From the NCBI GenBank assembly GCA_029907545.1, contig JARYLR010000001.1, positions 62,001 to 126,000 of the forward strand: DNA of 64,000 nt, in the 5' to 3' direction. Both the position numbers and the translations under genes were made by a program. This document shows positions 50,760 through 57,816 of this stretch, one piece after another. Under the pieces are notes generated by a model. It was given only the letters and a program-made list of their open reading frames with translations. It had not been told where the DNA came from and made no database searches. Each line of letters starts with the position of its first letter. Position 1 is the first letter of the stretch. The DNA is from Candidatus Bathyarchaeota archaeon. Its GTDB lineage: Archaea > Thermoproteota > Bathyarchaeia > Bathyarchaeales > Bathycorpusculaceae.

Positions 50760-51599
50760 ATGGAGTTAACTGACGCCGTTTTAGACATGAATTGGGCTGA
50801 AGTTGCCGAAAAAATAAAGGTTTTCATCAAAGACTACGCCGAGAAGGCAGGCGCAAAGGGGTTGGTAGTCTCGTTATCGGGAGGAGTTGACAGCTGCACT
50901 GTAGCAGCACTTTCTTCGTTAGCCATCGGCGGAAAAAACGTCCTAGGGCTCATGCTTCCCGAGAAAGAAACATGGAGCGAAACAGACATCGAACACTCCA
51001 AACTTGTTGCCAAAAAATTCTCCCTCGAAACTCAGCAGTGTGACATCACGTCGACGCTAAAAGCACTTTACCGTTCGATACCCGTGTTTGATCCCTCAGA
51101 AAAAGTCTGCAAAGGAAACCTAAAAGCGCGGACACGGATGATATACGTTTACTATTACGCGAACAAACTCGGCAGAATCGTCTGCGGCAGCTCAGACAAG
51201 TCTGAGACCATGCTGGGCTATTTCACGAAATGGGGAGACATCGCCGCAGACATATCGCCAATAATGGATCTATACAAAACCCAAGTAAGAAAACTCGCCC
51301 GATACATCGGCATACCTGAACCAATAGTCACAAAACCCTCTTCGCCCGCCCTATGGCCGGGACAGACCGCTGAGAACGAGCTTGGCTTAAAATATGAGCA
51401 CCTTGATCTGGTGCTTTACGGGCTGGAGCATTTCATGAACACCGACGACATAGCAGAACAGGTCAGCGTGCATAAGACTGTTGTTGAAAAAATAAGGAAA
51501 CGGTGGCTTTCAGCAGAACATAAAAGGCGAGTATTGCTGACCACAAAACTTGAGTACCGCACAGTTGGAATGGATTTCAGACTCCCACGTAGCCGATAG
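50760..51599 (+). CDS. nadE: NAD+ synthase
   Basis: 279 aa from ATG 50760 (MELTDAVLDM). Adenylates and amidates nicotinic acid adenine dinucleotide. PP-loop SGGVDS (40-45), LMLPEKET, KARTRMIYVYYYANKLGRIVCGSSDKSETMLGYFTKWGD and TKPSSPALWPGQTAENELGLKYE are diagnostic. There is no fused glutaminase domain, but a nitrilase gene follows 22 bp later. A TATA box at 50718-50726 supports this start. Confidence 0.95.
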   Translation: MELTDAVLDMNWAEVAEKIKVFIKDYAEKAGAKGLVVSLSGGVDSCTVAALSSLAIGGKNVLGLMLPEKETWSETDIEHSKLVAKKFSLETQQCDITSTLKALYRSIPVFDPSEKVCKGNLKARTRMIYVYYYANKLGRIVCGSSDKSETMLGYFTKWGDIAADISPIMDLYKTQVRKLARYIGIPEPIVTKPSSPALWPGQTAENELGLKYEHLDLVLYGLEHFMNTDDIAEQVSVHKTVVEKIRKRWLSAEHKRRVLLTTKLEYRTVGMDFRLPRSR

Positions 51600-51621
51600 A
51601 AAGAGACAAGGAGAAAACGTG

Positions 51622-52452
51622 ATGCAAAAATTCAAGATCGCTCTTGCACAAATCGAATGTAAACAGACAGATAAAGAAAGCAATCTGGAAAAAATCAGCA
51701 AAGCCACGGCAAACGCAAAAAAGCAAGGAGCAAAACTTGTAATCTTTCCCGAACTTGCACTAACTGGCTACGTCGTAAAAGATGAAATCTACGAGCTGGC
51801 AGAGCGTATACCAGGACCAACAACTGATTCAATAGCAAAACTGGCAAAAAAAACAGGAACAAACATCGTTTTCGGCATGCCTGAGCTTGGCGAGAAGGCA
51901 CAAGGGACGCTATACAATGCAGCGGTTTTAGTTGGCCCCAAAGGATACATCGGCAAATATCGCAAAATGTACCTCCCAACTCACAGCGTCTTTGAAGAAA
52001 AAAGATATTTCCGCCCAGGCTACCAGCCAGCCACGCTGAAAACAGAACTTGGACATCTCGGCTTAATTATCTGCTATGACCTTTTCTTTCCAGAAGTAAG
52101 CCGGCTAACACGCCTAGGCGGCGCCCAGTTAATAGTCTGCATTTCTGCCTCACCCGCAATACGCAGAACATTCTTTGAAACTCTCATCGCGGCAAGAGCA
52201 ATAGAAAACTCGGCATTTATCGCATACGTAAACCTAGCAGGCATCGAAGACGGCTTACAGTTTTGGGGAGGCAGCCGACTTGTAGGCCCTCAAGGCAAGA
52301 TCCTTGCAAAGGCAGACTACGACAAGGAAGACCTTGTTATCGGCGAAGTCGATTACGCAGACTTGAGGCCTATTGAGGCTTTTATACCCACACTGAGAGA
52401 CCTGCGCCCAGAACTTTTCGACAAATTGAAAGAAGCTGCAGAAACCTTCTAG
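51622..52452 (+). CDS. Carbon-nitrogen hydrolase (nitrilase superfamily)
   Basis: 276 aa from ATG 51622 (MQKFKIALAQIECK), with AAGGAGA upstream; GTG 51619 is adjacent. Catalytic triad: Glu in VIFPELALTGYVV, Lys in GKYRKMYLPTHS, Cys in GLIICYDLFFPEVS. Glutaminase-like, omega-amidase or other amidase activity is possible. Cotranscription with nadE suggests it could act as the ammonia-supplying glutaminase that is fused to NadE in bacteria and eukaryotes (inference). Alternative is a stand-alone metabolite-repair amidase. Confidence 0.88.
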   Translation: MQKFKIALAQIECKQTDKESNLEKISKATANAKKQGAKLVIFPELALTGYVVKDEIYELAERIPGPTTDSIAKLAKKTGTNIVFGMPELGEKAQGTLYNAAVLVGPKGYIGKYRKMYLPTHSVFEEKRYFRPGYQPATLKTELGHLGLIICYDLFFPEVSRLTRLGGAQLIVCISASPAIRRTFFETLIAARAIENSAFIAYVNLAGIEDGLQFWGGSRLVGPQGKILAKADYDKEDLVIGEVDYADLRPIEAFIPTLRDLRPELFDKLKEAAETF

Positions 52453-52455
52453 AGG

Positions 52456-53628
52456 CTACCCTAGTTTTTTAACCGCCTTCTCGATGCGATCTAGAGCCTC
52501 TACAAGTTGCTCGTATGCTGCTGCATACGAAATCCTAAGGTAACCTTCCCCACGACTGCCAAAGGCAGAGCCTGGAACTGCGACGACGTTAGCTTCTTTT
52601 GCAAGAAACTCCACAAAGGCTTCTGAGGTCTTTCCCAACGCTTTTATGTTTGGAAAAGCGTAGAACGCGCCTTTCGGGACTCCGCATTCGACCCCCTCGA
52701 TTTCGTTGATTCTCTTGCAAACCAATCGGCGTCTTCTGTCAAACTCCCGAACCATCTGGCTAATAGAGCCCTGCGGTCCCTGCAACGCCGCTAACGCACC
52801 GTACTGCGCCACCGTGTCAACACAGGCAACAACATACTGGTGCACAAGCCAAAGGGCCGCAATAAGTTCCTTAGGGCCATATACATAGCCCAGCCGCATA
52901 CCGGTCATTGCATAGGTTTTTGAAAAAGAATTAACTACAAGAGTCCGCTCGCGCATGCCGGGAAAGGCGGCGAGGCAATAGTGCTTTGCGCCATCGTAGA
53001 GAATCTTCTCGTAAACCTCATCAGAGATTACAATAAGGTCATGCTCCACAGCGATTTTAGCTAATGCTGCAATCTCATCGTACGAAAGAACGGCGCCGGT
53101 AGGGTTGTTAGGAAAGTTCAGGATCATCACACGTGATTTTTTTGTGATAAGTGATGTCACATCACCAAGTGAGGGCTTGAAATTATTCTCTTCCAACAGA
53201 GGAACGAAAACAGGCACACCGCCGACAAGCCGAACGCCAGGCGCATACAAAACGAACCCCGGGTCGGTGGTGATCACTTCATCGCCAGGATTGACGAGGC
53301 TCATGAGGGCTAGAAAGATTGCTTCCGTTGCTCCCGTGGTCACAAGTATCTCTGAGGCAGGGTCATAGGTTAAGCCGTAGTCTGAGAACGCTTTTTTCGC
53401 GAGTTCTTCTCGAAGTTCAGGGATTCCGTTTGTGGGCGCGTAATGCGTTTTGCCTTCCAACGCTGCTTTTGTGTAAGCATCCAAAACGTGGCGAGGCGGA
53501 GTAAAATCTGGCTCTCCAACGCTTAAATAGATTGTCTGACTCTTTTTGTCTGTCAAAGCGAAAAATCGGCGAATTCCAGACGGCTTAATGTTTTTAAGAC
53601 GCTCAGCAGGCTTTAAATTTGAAATCAA
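52456..53628 (-). CDS. PLP-dependent class I aminotransferase (aspartate/aromatic-type)
   Basis: 390 aa. PLP motifs: TTGATEAIFLALMSLVNPGDEV, LNFPNNPTGAVLSYDEI, VISDEVYEKILYDGAKHY, the Schiff-base lysine in VVNSFSKTYAMTGMRLGYVYG, and FGSRGEGYLRISYAA (substrate Arg). Substrate cannot be fixed. Convergent with the nitrilase gene (three-base gap). Confidence 0.92.
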   Translation of the reverse strand: MISNLKPAERLKNIKPSGIRRFFALTDKKSQTIYLSVGEPDFTPPRHVLDAYTKAALEGKTHYAPTNGIPELREELAKKAFSDYGLTYDPASEILVTTGATEAIFLALMSLVNPGDEVITTDPGFVLYAPGVRLVGGVPVFVPLLEENNFKPSLGDVTSLITKKSRVMILNFPNNPTGAVLSYDEIAALAKIAVEHDLIVISDEVYEKILYDGAKHYCLAAFPGMRERTLVVNSFSKTYAMTGMRLGYVYGPKELIAALWLVHQYVVACVDTVAQYGALAALQGPQGSISQMVREFDRRRRLVCKRINEIEGVECGVPKGAFYAFPNIKALGKTSEAFVEFLAKEANVVAVPGSAFGSRGEGYLRISYAAAYEQLVEALDRIEKAVKKLG

Positions 53629-53774
53629 CGTTTATCCTCGATATGCATTGCTGTCTGAGCATAAATTCTTTGCTATAGATTTTCCTAGAAACTGTTAGCG
53701 TTTTCATTGCAAAAAGCTAATAGAGCCCGTATACAAACTTGTATCCATTTCGTATGCCACAGGAGGGAAAGGTC

Positions 53775-54239
53775 TTGAAGCTTAAAGACAGCGTTCAGAT
53801 ATGGCTAGCAAGCTCTTTAAACGACCCTGTTTCAAAAATACTTGCAAAAAATAGTCACTTAACGTTAATACAGCTCGAAACATTTCTAATTGACGCTTTA
53901 GCAGAAAATTTAGCTGGCAAATCGCTTACATACGATGAAAAAGCCAATTTACGGCTAATTAAGGCAAAAATAAGCCGAGGCGCCTTCAATAGGACATTAA
54001 AACAAGCCAAAGATAACGTCATCAAATCCATCTATACAGTACTGCTATTAGGGTATCTTGGAGTGTTGGAAAGCACAGCACTCGACCCCTATCTCGAAAT
54101 TGCAAACAAATTGCAAGATTATGTGGCAGCACACAAAAATCTGTCAAACAACGAAGGCAATTCAGAAAACCATAAAAAACTCATAGAAATGATCCGGGAA
54201 GAGCTAGAAACAGGCCTAAAAACCCTCTCAAGTCCATAA
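53775..54239 (+). CDS. All-helical protein of unknown function
   Basis: 154 aa. I start it at TTG 53775 (MKLKDSVQIWLASSL) because AGGAGGG lies about seven bases upstream; a longer frame begins at 53739. Predicted helices: SVQIWLASSLNDPVSKIL, LTLIQLETFLIDALAENLAG, EKANLRLIKAKISRGAFNRTLKQAKDNVIKSIYTVLLLGYLGVL and a C-terminal HKKLIEMIREELETGLKTL. The LTYDEKANLRLIKAKISRGAF part looks like a helix-turn-helix. No membrane segment. The next gene is another HTH protein and both lie near the origin. Confidence 0.6.
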   Translation: MKLKDSVQIWLASSLNDPVSKILAKNSHLTLIQLETFLIDALAENLAGKSLTYDEKANLRLIKAKISRGAFNRTLKQAKDNVIKSIYTVLLLGYLGVLESTALDPYLEIANKLQDYVAAHKNLSNNEGNSENHKKLIEMIREELETGLKTLSSP

Positions 54240-54545
54240 AAAGAGCGCGCGTGACATCACAAATCACAAGAACAAGTTGCTGTGTAGAGCAGTTCTACCT
54301 ATTTGAAAAGAGCGCTAAAACAAAGCTAAAAAATGAAAATAAAGGCAAATTGTTGAAATTTTCAGCAGAAAAAAGAAACACTGTCTGGAGGAGTCAAACT
54401 TGCTTAGCTGTGACTTGTGACGTCATATAGCACTAAAACGTGCGCAAACCATAAACCTTAAATGCTGTACGCCATGCCTGTGATGTGTGATGCAACATGG
54501 CAGGCAGCATATTATCACGGCGGCATCACAGGAGGGAGATGCTTG
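54240..54545. promoter_or_regulatory. Control region with repeated GTGA/TCAC motifs upstream of membrane-anchored wHTH gene
   Basis: 306 bp without a gene. Sites: GTGACATCAC at 54251-54260 plus TCACAAG, TGTGACTTGTGACGTCA at 54409-54425, TGTGATGTGTGATGCA at 54479-54494, and CATCACA at 54524-54530. A weak TATA (CCTTAAATG, 54457-54465) would start transcription near 54487, right on the third site. GGAGGGAG at 54531-54538 is the ribosome site of the next gene. The arrangement suits autoregulation. Confidence 0.5.
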
Positions 54546-55280
54546 ATGGTTGATCTTTTGTTAATTACGATTGGAGTCTTATTTGGAATGGCTGCCATCA
54601 TCACAGCGGGAATTTTGAGGAAACTCAAACAAGCTGGAGAGGAATATCGGAAAGCAAAGAGCGCTTTCAGTGACATTATTCTAAGTTTTGATAAGCAGCT
54701 TGAACGTGAATCCAAGCGACTAGAACTTGTTGCATATAAGCTGGAGGCTTCATCTTCAAGAAACAGCATGATTTCTGCAAAGATCTCACAAATTGAAAAC
54801 GATCTCACAAATCTTAAGTCCAAAATTGACGAGTTCCTTGCCAATAAGGAGCAATCTGTGATGTCACTACGCGATCTCGACAAGCAAGTGCGTGATATTA
54901 TTGCGTCACAAGAATCTTTGAGTACAAAAGTCGCTGATATTGAGTCAAAGGCATCACAACTTGCGCAGATCCCAGAGCCCAAAATTGACGCTGTGATACC
55001 CATTAGACGCGATAGAGCGTTATCGCCCTTGACTGGCACTGAGCTCGCCGCGTTAGAATACCTTGCATCTGAAGGCCCGAAAACGGCACCGGAAATCAGA
55101 TGGAAAATAAGGCTTAGCAGAGAGCATACGGCGAGACTTATGAAGAAACTTTACGAAGCAGGCTATTTAGAAAGGGACCAAAGCAAAATACCCTTCAAAT
55201 ATAGCGCTAAAAAGGAACTAGAGAAGGTATTAAAGAAAACTGGCGACAACGCGCCCGTTACGTCAAATGGACAAAGCTGA
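54546..55280 (+). CDS. Membrane-anchored coiled-coil protein with C-terminal winged helix
   Basis: 244 aa from ATG 54546, seven bases after GGAGGGAG; the longer frame from 54462 is not supported. N-terminal membrane helix (LLLITIGVLFGMAAIITAGIL, 4-24). A long coiled coil follows (about 25-165; SKRLELVAYKLEASSSRNSMISAKISQIENDLTNLKSKIDEFL). A MarR-like winged HTH is C-terminal (LSPLTGTELAALEYLASEGPKTAPEIRWKIRLSREHTARLMKKLYEAGYLERD). It would link DNA to the membrane. Repeated TGTGATG/CATCACA motifs lie upstream and within the gene. Function unknown. Confidence 0.7.
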   Translation: MVDLLLITIGVLFGMAAIITAGILRKLKQAGEEYRKAKSAFSDIILSFDKQLERESKRLELVAYKLEASSSRNSMISAKISQIENDLTNLKSKIDEFLANKEQSVMSLRDLDKQVRDIIASQESLSTKVADIESKASQLAQIPEPKIDAVIPIRRDRALSPLTGTELAALEYLASEGPKTAPEIRWKIRLSREHTARLMKKLYEAGYLERDQSKIPFKYSAKKELEKVLKKTGDNAPVTSNGQS

Positions 55281-55341
55281 AACGAAATTGTCTGTTTTGC
55301 AGAATGTCTTTGCAGTTTTAAGGCAATGCCATACAAAAAAA

Positions 55342-55773
55342 CTATGGTGTTTGCCGGTTTGAGCTAATTTGGGGAATGCTGGAAACGAGTTTGTATCTTA
55401 GATTGTTTCCTGCGCCGTTTTTCAGCAGTACGCCTTGTGCAGTCATTCTGGACAGGTATGTAGAGACCGTGCTTAGTGAGACAGGTTCCTTGATTTCTTG
55501 CTCGTAAAGGGTCTGCACTTCATGAGAAGAAAACCAAACCAAAGGAAAATTCTTCTTTAGTAAAAGTTTCATTTTCTCGTATTTGCTTTGTATGCCTTCG
55601 ATCAAGTTTCGGTTAGATTCGAGGTGCCCGTCTGAAATATCTGAAACCCCGCCCAGCAGTTCAACCATGTCCAGAAGCCGCTGTGCTTTCTCGCGGTTTA
55701 TTCTTCCTTCTAGGGCTATAGTATACTTGTTGCCCTCATCGTCAGATACCTCGACGCGAATCTTTGCAGGCAT
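55342..55773 (-). CDS. Helical winged-HTH-like regulator
   Basis: 143 aa from ATG 55773 (MPAKIRVEVSDDEGNKYT); a longer frame begins at 55806. The N-terminal beta hairpin (IRVEVSDDEGNKYTIALEG) is followed by a helix (REKAQRLLDMVELLGG). The C-terminal winged-helix region reads FSSHEVQTLYEQEIKEPVSLSTVSTYLSRMTAQGVLLKNGAGNNLRYKLV. It is divergent from orc1/cdc6 across the putative origin and could bind there. Specific function unknown. Confidence 0.65.
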   Translation of the reverse strand: MPAKIRVEVSDDEGNKYTIALEGRINREKAQRLLDMVELLGGVSDISDGHLESNRNLIEGIQSKYEKMKLLLKKNFPLVWFSSHEVQTLYEQEIKEPVSLSTVSTYLSRMTAQGVLLKNGAGNNLRYKLVSSIPQISSNRQTP

Positions 55774-55974
55774 AGAAAATCTTGCGCCCCGTACTAGCGT
55801 GTTCACAAGTTTGCGTGTGTAGGTTATAGATATTGTGGTGAAGGAGTTTTAGTGAAAAAGGATATTTATGGGTCAAAAAGAAGAAAAAAGGAAAATTTGC
55901 AGTCTTGCTGCGCTAACAACCTTCACACAGATTGTTTTTCCAGTTTCGCAGATAGTTGAGCTTTGAAGCCGTTT

Positions 55975-55994
55975 CTCCAGTGGAAAGCAAGGGG
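55975..55994 (+). repeat. ORB-like element 1
   Basis: CTCCAGTGGAAAGCAAGGGG: the dyad core plus the G-run of archaeal origin recognition boxes (consensus of the type TTCCAGTGGAAACnAAnGGGG). 17 of the 20 positions agree with element 2. Confidence 0.7.
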
Positions 55995-56225
55995 TGGTAG
56001 TTTCACAAGAAGGAAAGCAAAAACATGTCAAAAAAGTTGAAAACAAAAAGAAACACAGACATCTTTGAGTATATTTCACATGGATTTCACATCTGTGAAG
56101 GAAGCTTACTTTCTACAGAGGAGTTTCATCTCTTTTTTCTGGCAAGGGATAAAACAATAGGCCCGCCATTTTGTTTTCTCCTCTAGAAAGGAAAAGGCAA
56201 TATAAGCCTTTGGCGTTTTCCTTCA

Positions 56226-56245
56226 CCCCTAGATTTCTAGTGGAG
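56226..56245 (-). repeat. ORB-like element 3 (inverted)
   Basis: On the minus strand CTCCACTAGAAATCTAGGGG, matching element 1 at 16 of 20 positions and keeping the CTCCA, GAAA and GGGG parts. Opposite orientation to elements 1 and 2, as in many archaeal origins. Confidence 0.55.
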
Positions 56246-56397
56246 CTATTCACTGATAGTTTTTGCTCTCTGTACTTTGTTCAAGTTTACTTCATTTTTC
56301 TGTGGTAGTGATTTTATATATAGTTGATTTATCTTACCATCTGGAGAATATTTCTTTTAAGAAATGGAAAATAAGATTTCTAAAGAACTTTAAATAT

Positions 56398-56417
56398 TTC
56401 CAGTGGAAAGCACGGGG
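56398..56417 (+). repeat. ORB-like element 2
   Basis: TTCCAGTGGAAAGCACGGGG, directly after the AT-rich stretch. Nearly the same as element 1, including the following G and T residues (GCGTG versus TGGTA). Confidence 0.7.
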
Positions 56418-56504
56418 CGTGTAGGTTCTATACGATAAGGTAAGCCAGAAAGAAGTGTAGCTTTGTTGTGTTTTCTTTATTTTTCTATACTAGAGGGCTT
56501 ATCT

Positions 56505-56524
56505 CTCCACTAGAAACAGTAGTT
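56505..56524 (+). repeat. ORB-like element 4 (partial, no G-run)
   Basis: CTCCACTAGAAACAGTAGTT keeps the dyad core of element 3 but lacks the GGGG block. It overlaps the likely transcription start of orc1/cdc6, suggesting autoregulation. Confidence 0.4.
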
Positions 56525-56551
56525 CATCCTTTGAAAGAGGAGAGTGCTGAA

Positions 56552-57805
56552 GTGAACGACAAAGATGTGCTAGATGCCGTGTTCGACCACTTCGCAGGGT
56601 GTGCACTGGTTTTCAGGGATAGAGAAGTTTTACGGCATGATTATGTGCCCGGGAAGTTGCCTCATCGCGAGGAACAGATACGCCGGCTTGGCGAAACAGT
56701 GGCACCTATACTAAGAGGCGAACGGTGTTCAAACATATTTATTTATGGAAAGACTGGCACTGGTAAGACTGCGGTAACGCGGCATGTGCTTTCTCGACTT
56801 GAGGTAAAGGCAAAGGAGCTTGGCGCGCCCGTTAGGCTTTGTTACGTGAACTGCCGTATGGTGGCGTCTGAATATCGGGTGCTGGCATCGATGTGCCAAA
56901 GTGTAGGGCTGTCTGTTCCTTTTACTGGCTTGTCAGCGGGAGAGGTCTTTGACCGCTTCCGGGCAGAGCTTGACACGTCTAGAGTAGTTTTTGTTGTTGT
57001 TTTAGATGAGACCGATGCGCTAATCAAAGCTCGCGGTGATGATTTGCTTTACGAGTTGACACGGATAAATGAGACAATGAAACGAAGCAAGGTGACTGTG
57101 ATCGGGATTTCTAATGACCTACGGCTGAAAGAGTTTCTTGATCCTCGTGTTCTTAGCTCACTTAGCGAGGAGGAGATGGTTTTTAGACCTTATAACGCGG
57201 ATGAGCTGAAAAACATCTTGCTTGACCGGGCAAGGCTGGCTTTTAATGATAGCGTGTTGTCGGATGCAGCTCTTAGCTTGTGTGCTGCTTTAGCTGCTGC
57301 GGAGCATGGCGATGCAAGGCGCGCCTTGGATTTGCTGCGGGTAGCTGGCGAAGTGGCTGAGCGGCGAGGCGCTGTTACAGTGACCGAGGAACATGTTCGG
57401 GAGGCGGAAAAGCATATTGAACATAACCGTGTTGTTGAGGCTTTACGTAATCTTACGCTTCACTCAAAACTTGTAACTCTTAGTGTTTATCATTTGAACG
57501 GGAAGGCTCCACAAGGAGCTATAACAGGGGAAATATACGAGGTCTACAACGAGCTAAGCGGAGAATTAGGCGTTACTCCCTTGACACAGCGGCGTCTGGG
57601 CATGCTTATAAACGAGCTTGACGCCATGGGAATTTTGAACGCCAAAATCGTCAGCATGGGGCGTTATGGTAGAACAAAGAAGATTCGATTGGAAGTTGCC
57701 CGTGCCCAGATACGCGATGTTTTTTCAGATGACAGCCGCCTAGGGCTTCTCATTGATTACGCGCCTAAGTGCTTGACCAAGCAAACACAACAAAAGAGCT
57801 TGTAA
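56552..57805 (+). CDS. cdc6: Orc1/Cdc6 replication initiator
   Basis: 417 aa from GTG 56552 (MNDKDVLDAVFDHF), chosen because GAGGAG lies eight bases upstream; a longer frame from 56468 would place ORB-like element 4 inside the coding region. AAA+ domain: Walker A GKTGTGKT (66-73), Walker B VVVLDETD (148-155), sensor 1 VIGISNDLRLKEFL, sensor 2 HGDARRALDLLRVAGE. The C-terminal winged helix (LTQRRLGMLINELDAMGILNAKIVSMGRYGRTKKIRL) reads ORBs. Lies next to the putative origin. Confidence 0.94.
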   Translation: MNDKDVLDAVFDHFAGCALVFRDREVLRHDYVPGKLPHREEQIRRLGETVAPILRGERCSNIFIYGKTGTGKTAVTRHVLSRLEVKAKELGAPVRLCYVNCRMVASEYRVLASMCQSVGLSVPFTGLSAGEVFDRFRAELDTSRVVFVVVLDETDALIKARGDDLLYELTRINETMKRSKVTVIGISNDLRLKEFLDPRVLSSLSEEEMVFRPYNADELKNILLDRARLAFNDSVLSDAALSLCAALAAAEHGDARRALDLLRVAGEVAERRGAVTVTEEHVREAEKHIEHNRVVEALRNLTLHSKLVTLSVYHLNGKAPQGAITGEIYEVYNELSGELGVTPLTQRRLGMLINELDAMGILNAKIVSMGRYGRTKKIRLEVARAQIRDVFSDDSRLGLLIDYAPKCLTKQTQQKSL

Positions 57806-57816
57806 ACAAGCAAGTT

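Larger units (their letters stand above)
55774..56551. other. Putative chromosomal replication origin (oriC) with ORB-like repeats
   Basis: 778 bp without a convincing gene between the divergent wHTH gene and orc1/cdc6. It carries two near-identical ORB-like sites in the same orientation (55975-55994, 56398-56417), an inverted one (56226-56245) and a partial one (56505-56524). A very AT-rich stretch (about 56260-56400, including TTTTATATATAG and TTTCTTTTAAGAAA) could be the unwinding element. A TTCACA..TGTGAA inverted repeat lies at 56086-56099. Archaeal origins typically lie beside orc1/cdc6 and are bound by its product. Confidence 0.7.

Noticed and set aside
54462-54545. Longer N-terminus for the membrane-anchored wHTH protein
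   Set aside because: The strong ribosome site GGAGGGAG is at 54531-54538, seven bases before ATG 54546, and the upstream residues overlap the proposed transcription start.
56468-56551. Earlier start of orc1/cdc6 (28 extra residues)
   Set aside because: It would place an ORB-like site inside the gene and lacks a ribosome site; GTG 56552 has GAGGAG upstream and a typical N-terminus.
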